64,000 nt of DNA from Bacteroidales bacterium. Its GTDB lineage: Bacteria; Bacteroidota; Bacteroidia; Bacteroidales; UBA932. The notes beneath the pieces were generated by a model. The model was not told the origin of the DNA and searched no databases. It saw nothing but the letters and a program-made list of their open reading frames with translations. Both the position numbers and the translations under genes were made by a program. The stretch covers positions 31,128-95,127 of the forward strand of contig JAFYSH010000017.1 in assembly GCA_017546605.1 (NCBI GenBank), written 5' to 3'. Positions 47,545 through 56,211 of this stretch are shown here, one piece after another. Position 1 is the first letter of the stretch. Every line of letters starts with the position of its first letter.

Positions 47545-49407
47545 TTATTTTCTGAAGCAGTCTGCCCAATTGTTCAAGACATAAGTATTCGGAGTCACAA
47601 CTTGTTGCTGTTGTTCAGGAGCATAATCAAAGTTGTAGAAAGTGATTTTTCCAGACCAAGATCCACTCCAAGTATGACCCAGGTCATCCTTGAATGCGAA
47701 TTCCAAATCATAAGTACCATCTCCATGGTTGGTCACTTCCAGTTGACCTCCCACAGCGGGAGCACAAACATCAATGAAACCATCTTTGTAACCGCCTACA
47801 TAGTGGGTACCCCACAAGTTTCCTTGACCCACTTCATCCTGGCGACCCGGTATAAATTGACCTGCTTGGGGCGCACTCGGATCCGCAACTGTATAAGTTC
47901 CGGTCGGTACTCCAGCCTTGTTGTCCAATGAAGCGGCCACCAATTCAAGATAGACCTCTTCACCACGACCCGATGTCAAATAGGTATCAGGTTCTTGTTC
48001 AAAGGGACCCGTCAACTGTATGGTAAAACAACCTGCGCCAATCTCGTAATCATCACCGCTGTAATAAGCAAAGGTTCTGATATCTTGGGACAAATCCACC
48101 TCATAGTCACCTTCCAAGGTTGAGAAGCCGCTGCCCGGAATGTTCAAGATCGGAAGTTCACCCACATATTGGCTGCTAACTTTAAATCCTTGTGCCGTGT
48201 ATAATTCACAATCAACTGCATAGGTACCATCTCCATTATCGGTGAAGGTAATCGTACCATCCTCTACCAATGCCAAAATGGTTGAGTTACCGGATTGCAC
48301 ATCCAACGCATACGTACCCATCGCATAGTAGCTTTCTTGATCTACGTAACCAATACCAACGGTATAGGGATCTTGGGTGGTTGTTACTTGATATTCGCCC
48401 GGCAAAATCTTGTAAGCATCGATCGGTGCATAGAGGTCAATGTACAACATAACGTACGGATTGGAATAATTGCCACCTTCCGGGGTTCCTGCCAATTGCA
48501 TTTTCAGGCGCATCACCTCTTCATTTCCAGCGACGTAGGTTACAGAATCTACCAAAACGGTTCCTTGGGTTTCAATGTCATAATTGATCAATTGATAACC
48601 TTCTGCGCTGTACAAGTCAAAAGTCAGATTTCCACGATAAGAAACAAAGTGTACCTTTCCATCAAAATCCACAATAGTTCCCTCGATTTGAAGGACATCA
48701 TCGGTGTAAGTCACTGTCAATTCAGCATCCACAATGAAAGCTGTAATTTCCCAAGCATCACCGGTCGCATTTACCTTACCCCAGTAACTTTCGAACAAGT
48801 CCATGTCTTCTTCGGTGTAGGTACCTTCCGGCAAACGGATGGAACGATAATCTGTAGGATCTTCTGCACTGAAGTCCAAACGGAACACTTCCGATCCACC
48901 CACGAAATAACCGTCTTCTGTAGGAAGTGTGGTCAAATAAAGGGCATAGTTGGCATGACCATAACCTCTACCATAAAAATATCCGCCTGAACCATAGCTC
49001 ATTTCGGTATAATAATCGTAAGCATAATGTTGGTGCACGATCAGAGTTTGTTCCAACGACAATCCCTCTCCATAGTTGTACTGAAGCAAGAGATTGGCAT
49101 TTCGGGCTTCGTTTGTCAAGTTCGGTGCCACTTCCATTTTCACCACACCATCTGTAGAATAATCAAAATTGGATACCCAAGCCTGATCAGAAGTAACAAC
49201 CACTGTCGCACCCGCTACCGGGTTGCTAATCAAATAAGCGATTTGGCAAACACCCCCCTGAGCGGATGCAGAAATCACTTCCTCATTAACAAACAATTCA
49301 GGAGCCTCTACCGAAGGAGTCGGTTCATCAGTTTGCTTTTCTTTTTCACAGGCCACTGTCAGAACAGCAATAAAAGCCCATAGAAGAAATAGACTAAATT
49401 TTTTCAT
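47545..49407 (-). CDS. surface lipoprotein with BACON-like domain and repeated beta modules
   Basis: 620 residues with a lipobox (VLTVACEKEK) and an acidic Pro-rich linker. Residues about 38-125 resemble a BACON domain (ISASAQGGVCQIAYLI ... WVSNFDYS ... LTNEARNANLLLQY). The rest appears to be three related modules of about 150 residues; each has a LPEGTYT / LPGEYQV / PTGTYTV turn and later a DGTY-type strand leading to D-x-x-G and YxGxL or WSGKI (at about 240, 425 and 595). Very acidic and Tyr/Gly-rich, like exported glycan- or host-binding proteins of Bacteroidales. No enzyme motif is seen. No good -7 element lies upstream, but repeats do. Confidence 0.8.
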   Translation of the reverse strand: MKKFSLFLLWAFIAVLTVACEKEKQTDEPTPSVEAPELFVNEEVISASAQGGVCQIAYLISNPVAGATVVVTSDQAWVSNFDYSTDGVVKMEVAPNLTNEARNANLLLQYNYGEGLSLEQTLIVHQHYAYDYYTEMSYGSGGYFYGRGYGHANYALYLTTLPTEDGYFVGGSEVFRLDFSAEDPTDYRSIRLPEGTYTEEDMDLFESYWGKVNATGDAWEITAFIVDAELTVTYTDDVLQIEGTIVDFDGKVHFVSYRGNLTFDLYSAEGYQLINYDIETQGTVLVDSVTYVAGNEEVMRLKMQLAGTPEGGNYSNPYVMLYIDLYAPIDAYKILPGEYQVTTTQDPYTVGIGYVDQESYYAMGTYALDVQSGNSTILALVEDGTITFTDNGDGTYAVDCELYTAQGFKVSSQYVGELPILNIPGSGFSTLEGDYEVDLSQDIRTFAYYSGDDYEIGAGCFTIQLTGPFEQEPDTYLTSGRGEEVYLELVAASLDNKAGVPTGTYTVADPSAPQAGQFIPGRQDEVGQGNLWGTHYVGGYKDGFIDVCAPAVGGQLEVTNHGDGTYDLEFAFKDDLGHTWSGSWSGKITFYNFDYAPEQQQQVVTPNTYVLNNWADCFRK

Positions 49408-49476
49408 ATCAGATTTTTTATAGGTAATATCTTTCTACAAAGAAACTAAATTCATCCATGTATGCGAAAAAAAAAC

Positions 49477-49504
49477 GCATGAACTCAAATTTATACCGCA
49501 TGAA
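49477..49504. promoter_or_regulatory. candidate LytTR operator: two GCATGAA repeats 21 bp apart
   Basis: GCATGAA occurs at 49477-49483 and 49498-49504, exactly 21 bp start to start. A further inverted pair AACGCAT (49474-49480) / ATGCGTT (49522-49528) frames the second copy. They lie in the 151-bp gap between the BACON lipoprotein gene and rmuC. Binding is inferred, not shown. Confidence 0.4.
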
Positions 49505-49558
49505 TTTTCGGATCAGAAATAATGCGTTAAATTCGTACCTCAAACACGACTTAATTCC

Positions 49559-50737
49559 ATGACCGCAATCCTCTACGCTATCCCGCTATTGATCCTGACC
49601 TTCTGGCTGGGTCGTTACATTGGAAAACTCAGCACCCGCAGCACCATTGCTTCACTGGAAGCCCGTATCGAGGAACGGGAACGTATGCAAAATCTGGAAG
49701 AACAATCCCGCCTGCAATTTCACAAGATTGCGCAGGAAATCCTGGATAAAAACAGCAAAACCCTGCAGACACAAAATCGCAACCAGCTCGACCTGCTGCT
49801 CCAACCCATCCGCGAGCAGTTTGAGGCCTTCAGCAAGCAGGTCGCTGAAACCTATGACAAAGAAGCCAAAGAACGCTTCTCGCTTTCCGATCGGGTACGC
49901 GAACTGGTAGAACAAACCAACAAAGTAAGTACAGAGGCCAATAACCTGGCCAATGCCTTAAAGGGAGATTCCAAGTTACGCGGTGATTGGGGAGAAATGA
50001 TCCTGGAAACCATCTTGGAACAATCCGGTCTGATCAAGGGCGAGGCCTATACCACACAGGACACCGTTACGGATGAAGAAGGAAATATCCTGCGAACAGA
50101 TGTACTGGTACACCTGCCGCAAGAGCGAATCGTCATCATCGACTCCAAAGTATCCCTCAATGCGTACAACGATTACATGGGCACCGAATCAGCGGCCCTG
50201 GCCGAGAACCACCTGAAAAACCACTTGCAATCCATTCGCAACCACATCGACAACTTGGCCTCCAAACAATACCCGAACTCCATCCAACAATCCTTGGATT
50301 TCACGATGATGTTCATTCCAATAGAACCCGCCTACCTGGCTGCCATCAAGGCCGACAACCGCATCTGGGAATATGCCTACCGCAAAAAGATCCTGCTCAT
50401 CAGCCCCACCAACCTGATCGCCTGTCTGAAACTCATTGCCAGCCTCTGGATCCAGGAAAAACAAAGCCGGAACGCCCAAGCCATTGTCGAGCGTAGCCGG
50501 TTGATGATGGAAAAATTTGCGGGTCTGACTGAATCCGTGGACAAACTCGGCCACCAGATCGAAAAGGTACAGGACAGCTATCAAAAAGTCCTGGGCCAGT
50601 TTACCCAAGGACGTGGAAATCTGGTGAGTCAATTCAACGAGCTCCAACGCTTGGGGGTGCGCAGCCAAAAAGAAATCTCTGAAAAACTGCTCAATCAAGC
50701 TGAGTTAGAAACCGATTTTCCAAGCCAGGACCACTAG
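49559..50737 (+). CDS. rmuC: DNA recombination protein RmuC
   Basis: 392 residues: an N-terminal membrane helix (ILYAIPLLILTFWLG), a long coiled coil (about 30-130), then the conserved RmuC nuclease-like domain with LKGDSKLRGDWGEMILE, RTDVLVHLP, VIIDSKVSLNAY and ANLIACLKLIASLW-type helices. RmuC limits inversions between short repeats and is linked to restriction-endonuclease-like folds. It overlaps the stop of the TonB receptor gene by 4 bp at its end (convergent). Confidence 0.93.
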   Translation: MTAILYAIPLLILTFWLGRYIGKLSTRSTIASLEARIEERERMQNLEEQSRLQFHKIAQEILDKNSKTLQTQNRNQLDLLLQPIREQFEAFSKQVAETYDKEAKERFSLSDRVRELVEQTNKVSTEANNLANALKGDSKLRGDWGEMILETILEQSGLIKGEAYTTQDTVTDEEGNILRTDVLVHLPQERIVIIDSKVSLNAYNDYMGTESAALAENHLKNHLQSIRNHIDNLASKQYPNSIQQSLDFTMMFIPIEPAYLAAIKADNRIWEYAYRKKILLISPTNLIACLKLIASLWIQEKQSRNAQAIVERSRLMMEKFAGLTESVDKLGHQIEKVQDSYQKVLGQFTQGRGNLVSQFNELQRLGVRSQKEISEKLLNQAELETDFPSQDH

Positions 50738-53034
50738 AAAAGCAGTTTAACAGACAAAAAGTAATTGCGCGGCAAAGCCGGTCCGTACATGTAGCCCGAA
50801 TCCCGGTCTGCTCCCCGGTCAAAATCCTGCTGATAAGCATTGAAAATATTCTGTACACCCGCACTGATCTGCAGTTTAAGGGTTTCCCAGAATCCAATGC
50901 TGTAAGAAGCTTTTGCCCCCATATCAAAGAAATCCGGTGTTACAACAGCCTCATCCGCCGGAATATCTCCTGCCATATGCTGTACCAGCATCGATCCGGT
51001 ATAAGTTCCATTCAAGGCCAACTGCCAGGCCGGATTCAACACCATTAAGGCCGTAAAATACCCGTACCAATCCGGGGTGCGGAACATCTTTTCAACGGCT
51101 GGTGCGGTCTCACTCCATTGGTACAACTCTGCATAACGGCTTTGCTGCCAGGTCATCCCTGCTTGCAACTGGAACCACTCCTGGTAGGCCACTTTCCCTT
51201 CCAAGGTTACGCCAGCTACCCAAGCACCGGACCCATTCAAACGCTCTTGTACCAACACGCCTTGTTCTACAACCGCAGGGCCCAATGTAAACACATCCAC
51301 CAACTTCGTATAAAACCCTTCGACCATAAAATTACCCTGCCAATCACCCAGTTGACGGTACATATCCGCTGAGGCTGTAAAACTGTGCGAACGTTCTTCC
51401 CGCAAATCAGCACTGTTGCGGATCATCAACACCGTTCCCCCAACATTGGCCACGTGCAAGTCTTCATCAAAGACCTGCGGAGCCCGATAACCGGACGAAT
51501 AACTTGCGCGCAGGTTAATTTGCTCATTCGGATTGAAACGAAGGTTCAAGCGAGGGCTGAAAATCGGTCGAGACAATAAGGAATTTTTGTCAATCCGCGC
51601 GCCAACCAAAAAGCTCCAGCGCTGGTTTTTCCACTCATTTTGAGCAAAGAAGCTTTCGGTATGCACCTGCTGGTAGGTGTAACGATCGTACCCCCACATC
51701 GTATCTTCCAACTGGTCCCCCATCACTTCAGCACCCAAGGTCAAATCGGCCGGCATAAACAAACAATCCTGCATCTTGTACAGGTATTGAGCACCGGTCA
51801 CCCAAGTAAAGCCCCGTGTCGATCCATAGGCATTGATATCCTGCCCTCCTCCATAATAGCTTTCGCGAGCAATGTGCTGGGCGGACGCAAACACCGACAG
51901 GCGATGCGCTTGATTGGGGCTATAGTAGTCAAATTTCAACCCTCCCGCATGAATGTTGTGGTCGGTCTGCTCCGCGATGTTGGCCTCGTGCGGCGGCCGG
52001 CTCAAGCTATCTCCACCACGGCGGTACTCTGTCATGTGATGGTACTCCAAGCTCAACTTCGAATACACACCGGTTTTCACATACGAACGGAACCCTAAGG
52101 TTTGACCTTTCAACAGCGCAAACTCAGTAAAGCCGTCGCCATTGGCATCATAACCATCCCGATCGCGGCTCTGTCCGAATAAAAACAAACCAGCTTTGTT
52201 GTCCTCTGTCACCAGAGAAGCATTGATGGAAGTATTCTGATCCAACGACCCATTACCGATCATTGTGAGGGTATGTCCTACATCGCCAAAATTTCTGACC
52301 GGTTCCTTGGTAATGATATTGATGGTACCCGCAATGGCGGACGAACCGAAGAGCGCCGACCCTCCACCACGCATCACCTCAACACGATCAACCATGCTGG
52401 CTGGGATTTGTTCGATTCCATAGACTCCCGCCAATGCACTGAAAATCGGTCTTGAGTCAATCAAGATCTGTGTATAAGGACCATCCAACCCATTGATACG
52501 GATTTGTTGAAAACCACAATTCTGACAAGTTGTTTCTACACGAATACCCGGCTGAAAAGCAACGCCCTGGGCCAAGTTGACCGAATTGGTCTGACTAAAG
52601 ACTTGGGCATCCACCACATTGACCAGAGTGGGTGCCAACTGGCGCAAGGTCTCGCTTCGATTGGCAGTCACCACCACACCTCCTAATGCAATGGCTTCTT
52701 CCTCCATATGAAAATTCAATTCTACGGTAACACCTTTTTTCAGAGTAACAGGACGCTGGATCGTCCGGTATCCGATTGCAGACACTTCCACGACAAACTC
52801 TCCTTGCGGCAAATTTTTCAGGTAGAAGTGTCCCGAAGCGTCCGAGGTGGTTCCCAACATCGTTCCTTGGAGTACCACCGTAATGAAAGGCAGGTGTTCG
52901 CCTGTATTTTTATCCAAAATATGACCCACAATATTTGCATCGGTACCATCGGGATCGAAGGCCAGGGTTGCCGACACGGCAGAAAAGGTCATAGCGCACC
53001 ACAGCGCTACAACACTGAATATTTTTTTAAACAT
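50734..53034 (-). CDS. TonB-dependent outer-membrane receptor with CxxC in the plug
   Basis: 766 residues from the ATG at 53034, which begins a signal peptide. Order: carboxypeptidase-regulatory-like domain (VGHILDKNTGEHLPFITV), plug domain and 22-strand barrel ending in YFLSVKLLF with the terminal Phe. The plug has VETTCQNCGFQQIRINGLDGPYTQILID; the Cys-Xaa-Xaa-Cys pair is typical of a Bacteroidota receptor subgroup and could bind a metal or form a disulfide. A His-rich exported protein is encoded 79 bp upstream, so metal (copper, zinc or iron-complex) uptake is favoured. No SusD partner is present, so a glycan role is unlikely. Confidence 0.9.
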   Translation of the reverse strand: MFKKIFSVVALWCAMTFSAVSATLAFDPDGTDANIVGHILDKNTGEHLPFITVVLQGTMLGTTSDASGHFYLKNLPQGEFVVEVSAIGYRTIQRPVTLKKGVTVELNFHMEEEAIALGGVVVTANRSETLRQLAPTLVNVVDAQVFSQTNSVNLAQGVAFQPGIRVETTCQNCGFQQIRINGLDGPYTQILIDSRPIFSALAGVYGIEQIPASMVDRVEVMRGGGSALFGSSAIAGTINIITKEPVRNFGDVGHTLTMIGNGSLDQNTSINASLVTEDNKAGLFLFGQSRDRDGYDANGDGFTEFALLKGQTLGFRSYVKTGVYSKLSLEYHHMTEYRRGGDSLSRPPHEANIAEQTDHNIHAGGLKFDYYSPNQAHRLSVFASAQHIARESYYGGGQDINAYGSTRGFTWVTGAQYLYKMQDCLFMPADLTLGAEVMGDQLEDTMWGYDRYTYQQVHTESFFAQNEWKNQRWSFLVGARIDKNSLLSRPIFSPRLNLRFNPNEQINLRASYSSGYRAPQVFDEDLHVANVGGTVLMIRNSADLREERSHSFTASADMYRQLGDWQGNFMVEGFYTKLVDVFTLGPAVVEQGVLVQERLNGSGAWVAGVTLEGKVAYQEWFQLQAGMTWQQSRYAELYQWSETAPAVEKMFRTPDWYGYFTALMVLNPAWQLALNGTYTGSMLVQHMAGDIPADEAVVTPDFFDMGAKASYSIGFWETLKLQISAGVQNIFNAYQQDFDRGADRDSGYMYGPALPRNYFLSVKLLF

Positions 53035-53113
53035 ATTATATAGCAAGATTTGGACAGCCCAGAAGCTGCCCGGTTAACAGATCAGTAATAAAACGATTCA
53101 GGATACTGCTTGA

Positions 53114-53455
53114 TCAAGCAGCAATGTAGCCAAAGGCGTTAACCGGCGGGGCACGCGTTGCCCGATGGGCAACGCAAGAAATCTTGACTTCTGGAATATC
53201 GGCAATTCCGACATTTCCACACAATAAAAAATAAACTACAGGAATAACTGTTTCTGCAGCAATTACTCCTGTAGTATGATTGACCAGGTCAATGGTTCGA
53301 TAGGCCTGATCCGAGTGGTCGTGTTGTGCAGCATACGGGTGCACGTGGACCAACCAGGATCCTTGAAAGACGTGAACGTGGGCAAAAAGCGGTGCAAAAA
53401 GGAACTGGTACAATGCCAGCACCAACAAAATCGAATACCGCTGCCCTCCCTTCAT
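53114..53455 (-). CDS. small His-rich exported protein, possibly DUF2946-like
   Basis: 113 residues. Residues 1-25 form a signal peptide (YSILLVLALYQFLFAPLFA). Right after it come HVHVF, LVHVHPY and QHDHSD: eight His within about 25 residues, a likely metal-binding cluster. Two later Cys and a C-terminal RAPP motif recall the small DUF2946-type proteins often encoded beside TonB-linked copper receptors; this similarity is weak and from memory. The ATG shares its A with the TGA of fabZ (TGATG), so it is translationally coupled to fabZ. An upstream TTG is not needed. Confidence 0.72.
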   Translation of the reverse strand: MKGGQRYSILLVLALYQFLFAPLFAHVHVFQGSWLVHVHPYAAQHDHSDQAYRTIDLVNHTTGVIAAETVIPVVYFLLCGNVGIADIPEVKISCVAHRATRAPPVNAFGYIAA

Positions 53456-53886
53456 CAAACTTTCAGATCGGTGTTTTTAACCAACGCTACGGACAAGGTC
53501 GCCTGTACACAAATCCGACCTTCTACGCGAGCCTCAGCTTCAATGAAAAAAATCATGCCGCGTTTTGCCACAATCTTTGCAGTCACCTCTACGGTATCTC
53601 CCGGCACAACAGATCCTTTAAAACGGGTCTTGTCAATACCGGTAAACATCGGTGTACATCCTTCCATTTCCTTGAGCACAAGGATGGAAGAAGATTGTCC
53701 CATGATTTCACAAAGGATCACTCCCGGAACTACCGGATGGCCCGGAAAGTGACCTTGGAGGAAAAATTCATCACCACGAACGAAATACTTGCCATGGCAA
53801 ATACCTTGGTCGTCGATTTCCATCTCATCCACCAGCAACATCGGCTCGCGGTGAGGCAAAAATGTTTTAATTTCTTCGCGTTTCAT
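53455..53886 (-). CDS. fabZ: 3-hydroxyacyl-ACP dehydratase FabZ
   Basis: 143 residues, hot-dog fold. The opening FLPHREPMLLVDEM and the active-site block GHFPGHPVVPGVILCEIMGQ (catalytic His and Glu) are diagnostic. It dehydrates 3-hydroxyacyl-ACP in fatty-acid elongation. The ATG at 53886 lies 1 bp after the fabF stop codon; another in-frame ATG four codons earlier overlaps fabF and cannot be excluded. Confidence 0.92.
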   Translation of the reverse strand: MKREEIKTFLPHREPMLLVDEMEIDDQGICHGKYFVRGDEFFLQGHFPGHPVVPGVILCEIMGQSSSILVLKEMEGCTPMFTGIDKTRFKGSVVPGDTVEVTAKIVAKRGMIFFIEAEARVEGRICVQATLSVALVKNTDLKV

Positions 53887-53887
53887 A

Positions 53888-55132
53888 TTATTCTTCAATT
53901 CTTCTTACAGCAATACTTCCATTGTGGCCACCGAATCCCAACGAGTTGGACAGTGCAATGGTAAAATCACATTTACGGGCGGTCATCGGGTTGTAATCCA
54001 AATCACAATCCGGATCAGCTTCAGTCAAGCCAATGGTCGGAGGTACGATTCCATCGCGCATTGCCAAGGCTGTTGCCACCATTTCTACCCCACCTGCTGC
54101 TCCCAACATGTGACCGGTCATTGATTTGGTCGAGCAGATTACGGCACGACGAGCATCTTCTTCGCCCAAGGCCAATTTAATAGCTGCCGTTTCTGACTTG
54201 TCGTTCAACGGAGTACCTGTTCCGTGCGCATTGAAGTGCGCCACTTCTCCCGGACGATAACCCGCCTCATCCAAGGCCATACGGATCGCTGCCGCGGGCG
54301 TAGTTCCATCCGGACGCGGTGCCGTATAGTGGTAAGCATCACAGGAGTTACCATATCCACAAACTTCTGCATAGATTTTAGCACCACGTGCTTTTGCATG
54401 TTCGTATTCTTCCAATACCAAAACACCTGCACCTTCTGCCATTACAAAACCTTGGCGGCGCGCATCGAAAGGCAGTGAGGCTTGAAGCGGATCTTCGGAA
54501 CGAGACAACGCCTTGCTGTTTGCAAAACCACCAATGGACAACGGGCTGATGGATGCTTCAGCTCCCCCCGCGATGATGGCATCTGCATAACCGTGTTTGA
54601 TGGCACGGAATGCTTCACCAATGGAGTGAGTTCCAGTAGCACAAGCAGTTACAACCGGCAAGCAGGGTCCTTGTGCATTATGTTTAATCGCAATGTTTCC
54701 AGCAGCAATGTTGGAAATCATCATCGGGATGAACAACGGAGAAATCCGGGTAGCGCCTTCACGATCCATCTTACGGGTCTCATCAATGAAGGTATCCATT
54801 CCGCCGATACCGGAACCTACATACACACCAAAACGTGACGGTTTGATGTTGGTTTCAGCGACCAGACCACTGTCTGCAACCGCTTGATTGGCAGCAGCCA
54901 ATGCATACAGGCAGAAACGGTCACTTTTACGGATAGTTGCCGGGTCTACTCCAAAATCCTTAGCATTAAATCCTCTAATTTCTCCAGCTATTTTTACAGG
55001 CAGATCGTCTGTCGGGAAATAAGTAATGCGGTCAATGCCACAGACGCCGTTGACCAAGTTGTTCCAAAACGTCTCAACATTGTTTCCGACGGGAGTGATG
55101 ACTCCCAATCCGGTAATTACTACTCTTCTCAT
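53888..55132 (-). CDS. fabF: 3-oxoacyl-ACP synthase II (KAS II)
   Basis: 414 residues, condensing enzyme of fatty-acid elongation. Catalytic residues are visible: Cys in VTACATGTHSIGEA, His in NAHGTGTPLNDKSE and His in TKSMTGHMLGAAGG. The N-terminus RRVVITGLGVITPVGNNVE is standard. It sits between fabH (22-bp gap) and fabZ (1-bp gap). No acpP is in this cluster. Confidence 0.96.
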   Translation of the reverse strand: MRRVVITGLGVITPVGNNVETFWNNLVNGVCGIDRITYFPTDDLPVKIAGEIRGFNAKDFGVDPATIRKSDRFCLYALAAANQAVADSGLVAETNIKPSRFGVYVGSGIGGMDTFIDETRKMDREGATRISPLFIPMMISNIAAGNIAIKHNAQGPCLPVVTACATGTHSIGEAFRAIKHGYADAIIAGGAEASISPLSIGGFANSKALSRSEDPLQASLPFDARRQGFVMAEGAGVLVLEEYEHAKARGAKIYAEVCGYGNSCDAYHYTAPRPDGTTPAAAIRMALDEAGYRPGEVAHFNAHGTGTPLNDKSETAAIKLALGEEDARRAVICSTKSMTGHMLGAAGGVEMVATALAMRDGIVPPTIGLTEADPDCDLDYNPMTARKCDFTIALSNSLGFGGHNGSIAVRRIEE

Positions 55133-55154
55133 AGATAGTCGGTTCTATTTTTAA

Positions 55155-56123
55155 TTATTCTTCGTACTTAATTTCAGTCCACTTCAGCAAACAAGCTGCC
55201 GTGGTAAAACCTGCCCCAAAGGCACTCATAGCAATGCGATCTCCATCCTTGATCTTACCTTCGCGAGCCATTTCGTCCAACAACATCGGAATGCTGGAGG
55301 AAGAGGTATTTCCATATTTCTCGATGAAATGAGGAAACTTATCCCAGCCTTGTTTCATGTATTCGCGGATGGTGTCGATAATTCGGATATTCGCTTGATG
55401 CAACAAATAATGATCCACCTGATCCGGTGTCACATTGGCTTTTTGCATCACCCGGTTCAAGTCTCGGATCGAACCACGTACCGCCATCTTGAACACATCT
55501 TGTCCATTCATAATGACCGCATGATCCGGCTCATCCTTATCGACATAAGGGGTGTATTGCAGTTTGTGACGTTGATAAAGCGCCTCGGGCATACTGGTAT
55601 TGGTCAAAGAGAAACTTTCAAAGTTGTCTCCTTCTGTCAGGACCACTGCGCCTGCACCATCTCCAAACAAGACACAAGTCGAACGGTCGGTCCAGTCCAT
55701 CATCCGGGAAGGTTCCTCGGCAGCTACTACCAACACGTTTTTCACCCGGCCTGACTTGAAGAATGCATCCGCAATGTCCAATGCATAAATAAATCCAGCG
55801 CAAGCACCATTTACATCAATCGTCGGACAAGTTGCACCCAGCATACCTTGCAGGACACAACCCAATCCCGGCGTAATATATTCATTTACTACGTTTGAAC
55901 AGATAATGAAATCAATATCACGAGCCGTAAGTTTAGTACTTTGCAAGGCCCTTTCCATGGCTTCCAAGGCAAGGTCTTCCAAGCGCTCACTGGAGATTAC
56001 ACGTCGTTCCTGAATCCCAGTTCTGGTTTTGATCCACTCATCGTTTGTATCCAGGAAGGTCGAGAGCATTTCGTTCGTGACCACCTGTTTCGGATGAGCA
56101 CTTCCAGTTCCAATGATTTTCAT
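55155..56123 (-). CDS. fabH: 3-oxoacyl-ACP synthase III (KAS III)
   Basis: 322 residues. It starts fatty-acid synthesis by condensing an acyl-CoA primer with malonyl-ACP. Triad: Cys in DVNGACAGFIYALD, His in YLLHQANIRI and Asn in KYGNTSSSSIPML. The N-terminal GTGSAHPKQVVTN and the DEWIKTRTGI motif are typical. It heads the fabH-fabF-fabZ operon; the choice of primer (acetyl- or branched acyl-CoA) cannot be read from the sequence. Confidence 0.95.
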   Translation of the reverse strand: MKIIGTGSAHPKQVVTNEMLSTFLDTNDEWIKTRTGIQERRVISSERLEDLALEAMERALQSTKLTARDIDFIICSNVVNEYITPGLGCVLQGMLGATCPTIDVNGACAGFIYALDIADAFFKSGRVKNVLVVAAEEPSRMMDWTDRSTCVLFGDGAGAVVLTEGDNFESFSLTNTSMPEALYQRHKLQYTPYVDKDEPDHAVIMNGQDVFKMAVRGSIRDLNRVMQKANVTPDQVDHYLLHQANIRIIDTIREYMKQGWDKFPHFIEKYGNTSSSSIPMLLDEMAREGKIKDGDRIAMSAFGAGFTTAACLLKWTEIKYEE

Positions 56124-56144
56124 ACATTAAAATATTAAAGCCCG

Positions 56145-56152
56145 CAAAAATA
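56145..56152 (-). promoter_or_regulatory. predicted -7 element of fabH operon
   Basis: Minus strand TATTTTTG, exact consensus, 21 bp before the fabH ATG, in the 88-bp gap after ahcY. Confidence 0.5.
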
Positions 56153-56211
56153 GCAGATTTGCGGAAATAAATACACTTTTTATCAAAAAAACGCCAATCT
56201 TACCTCAAGGA

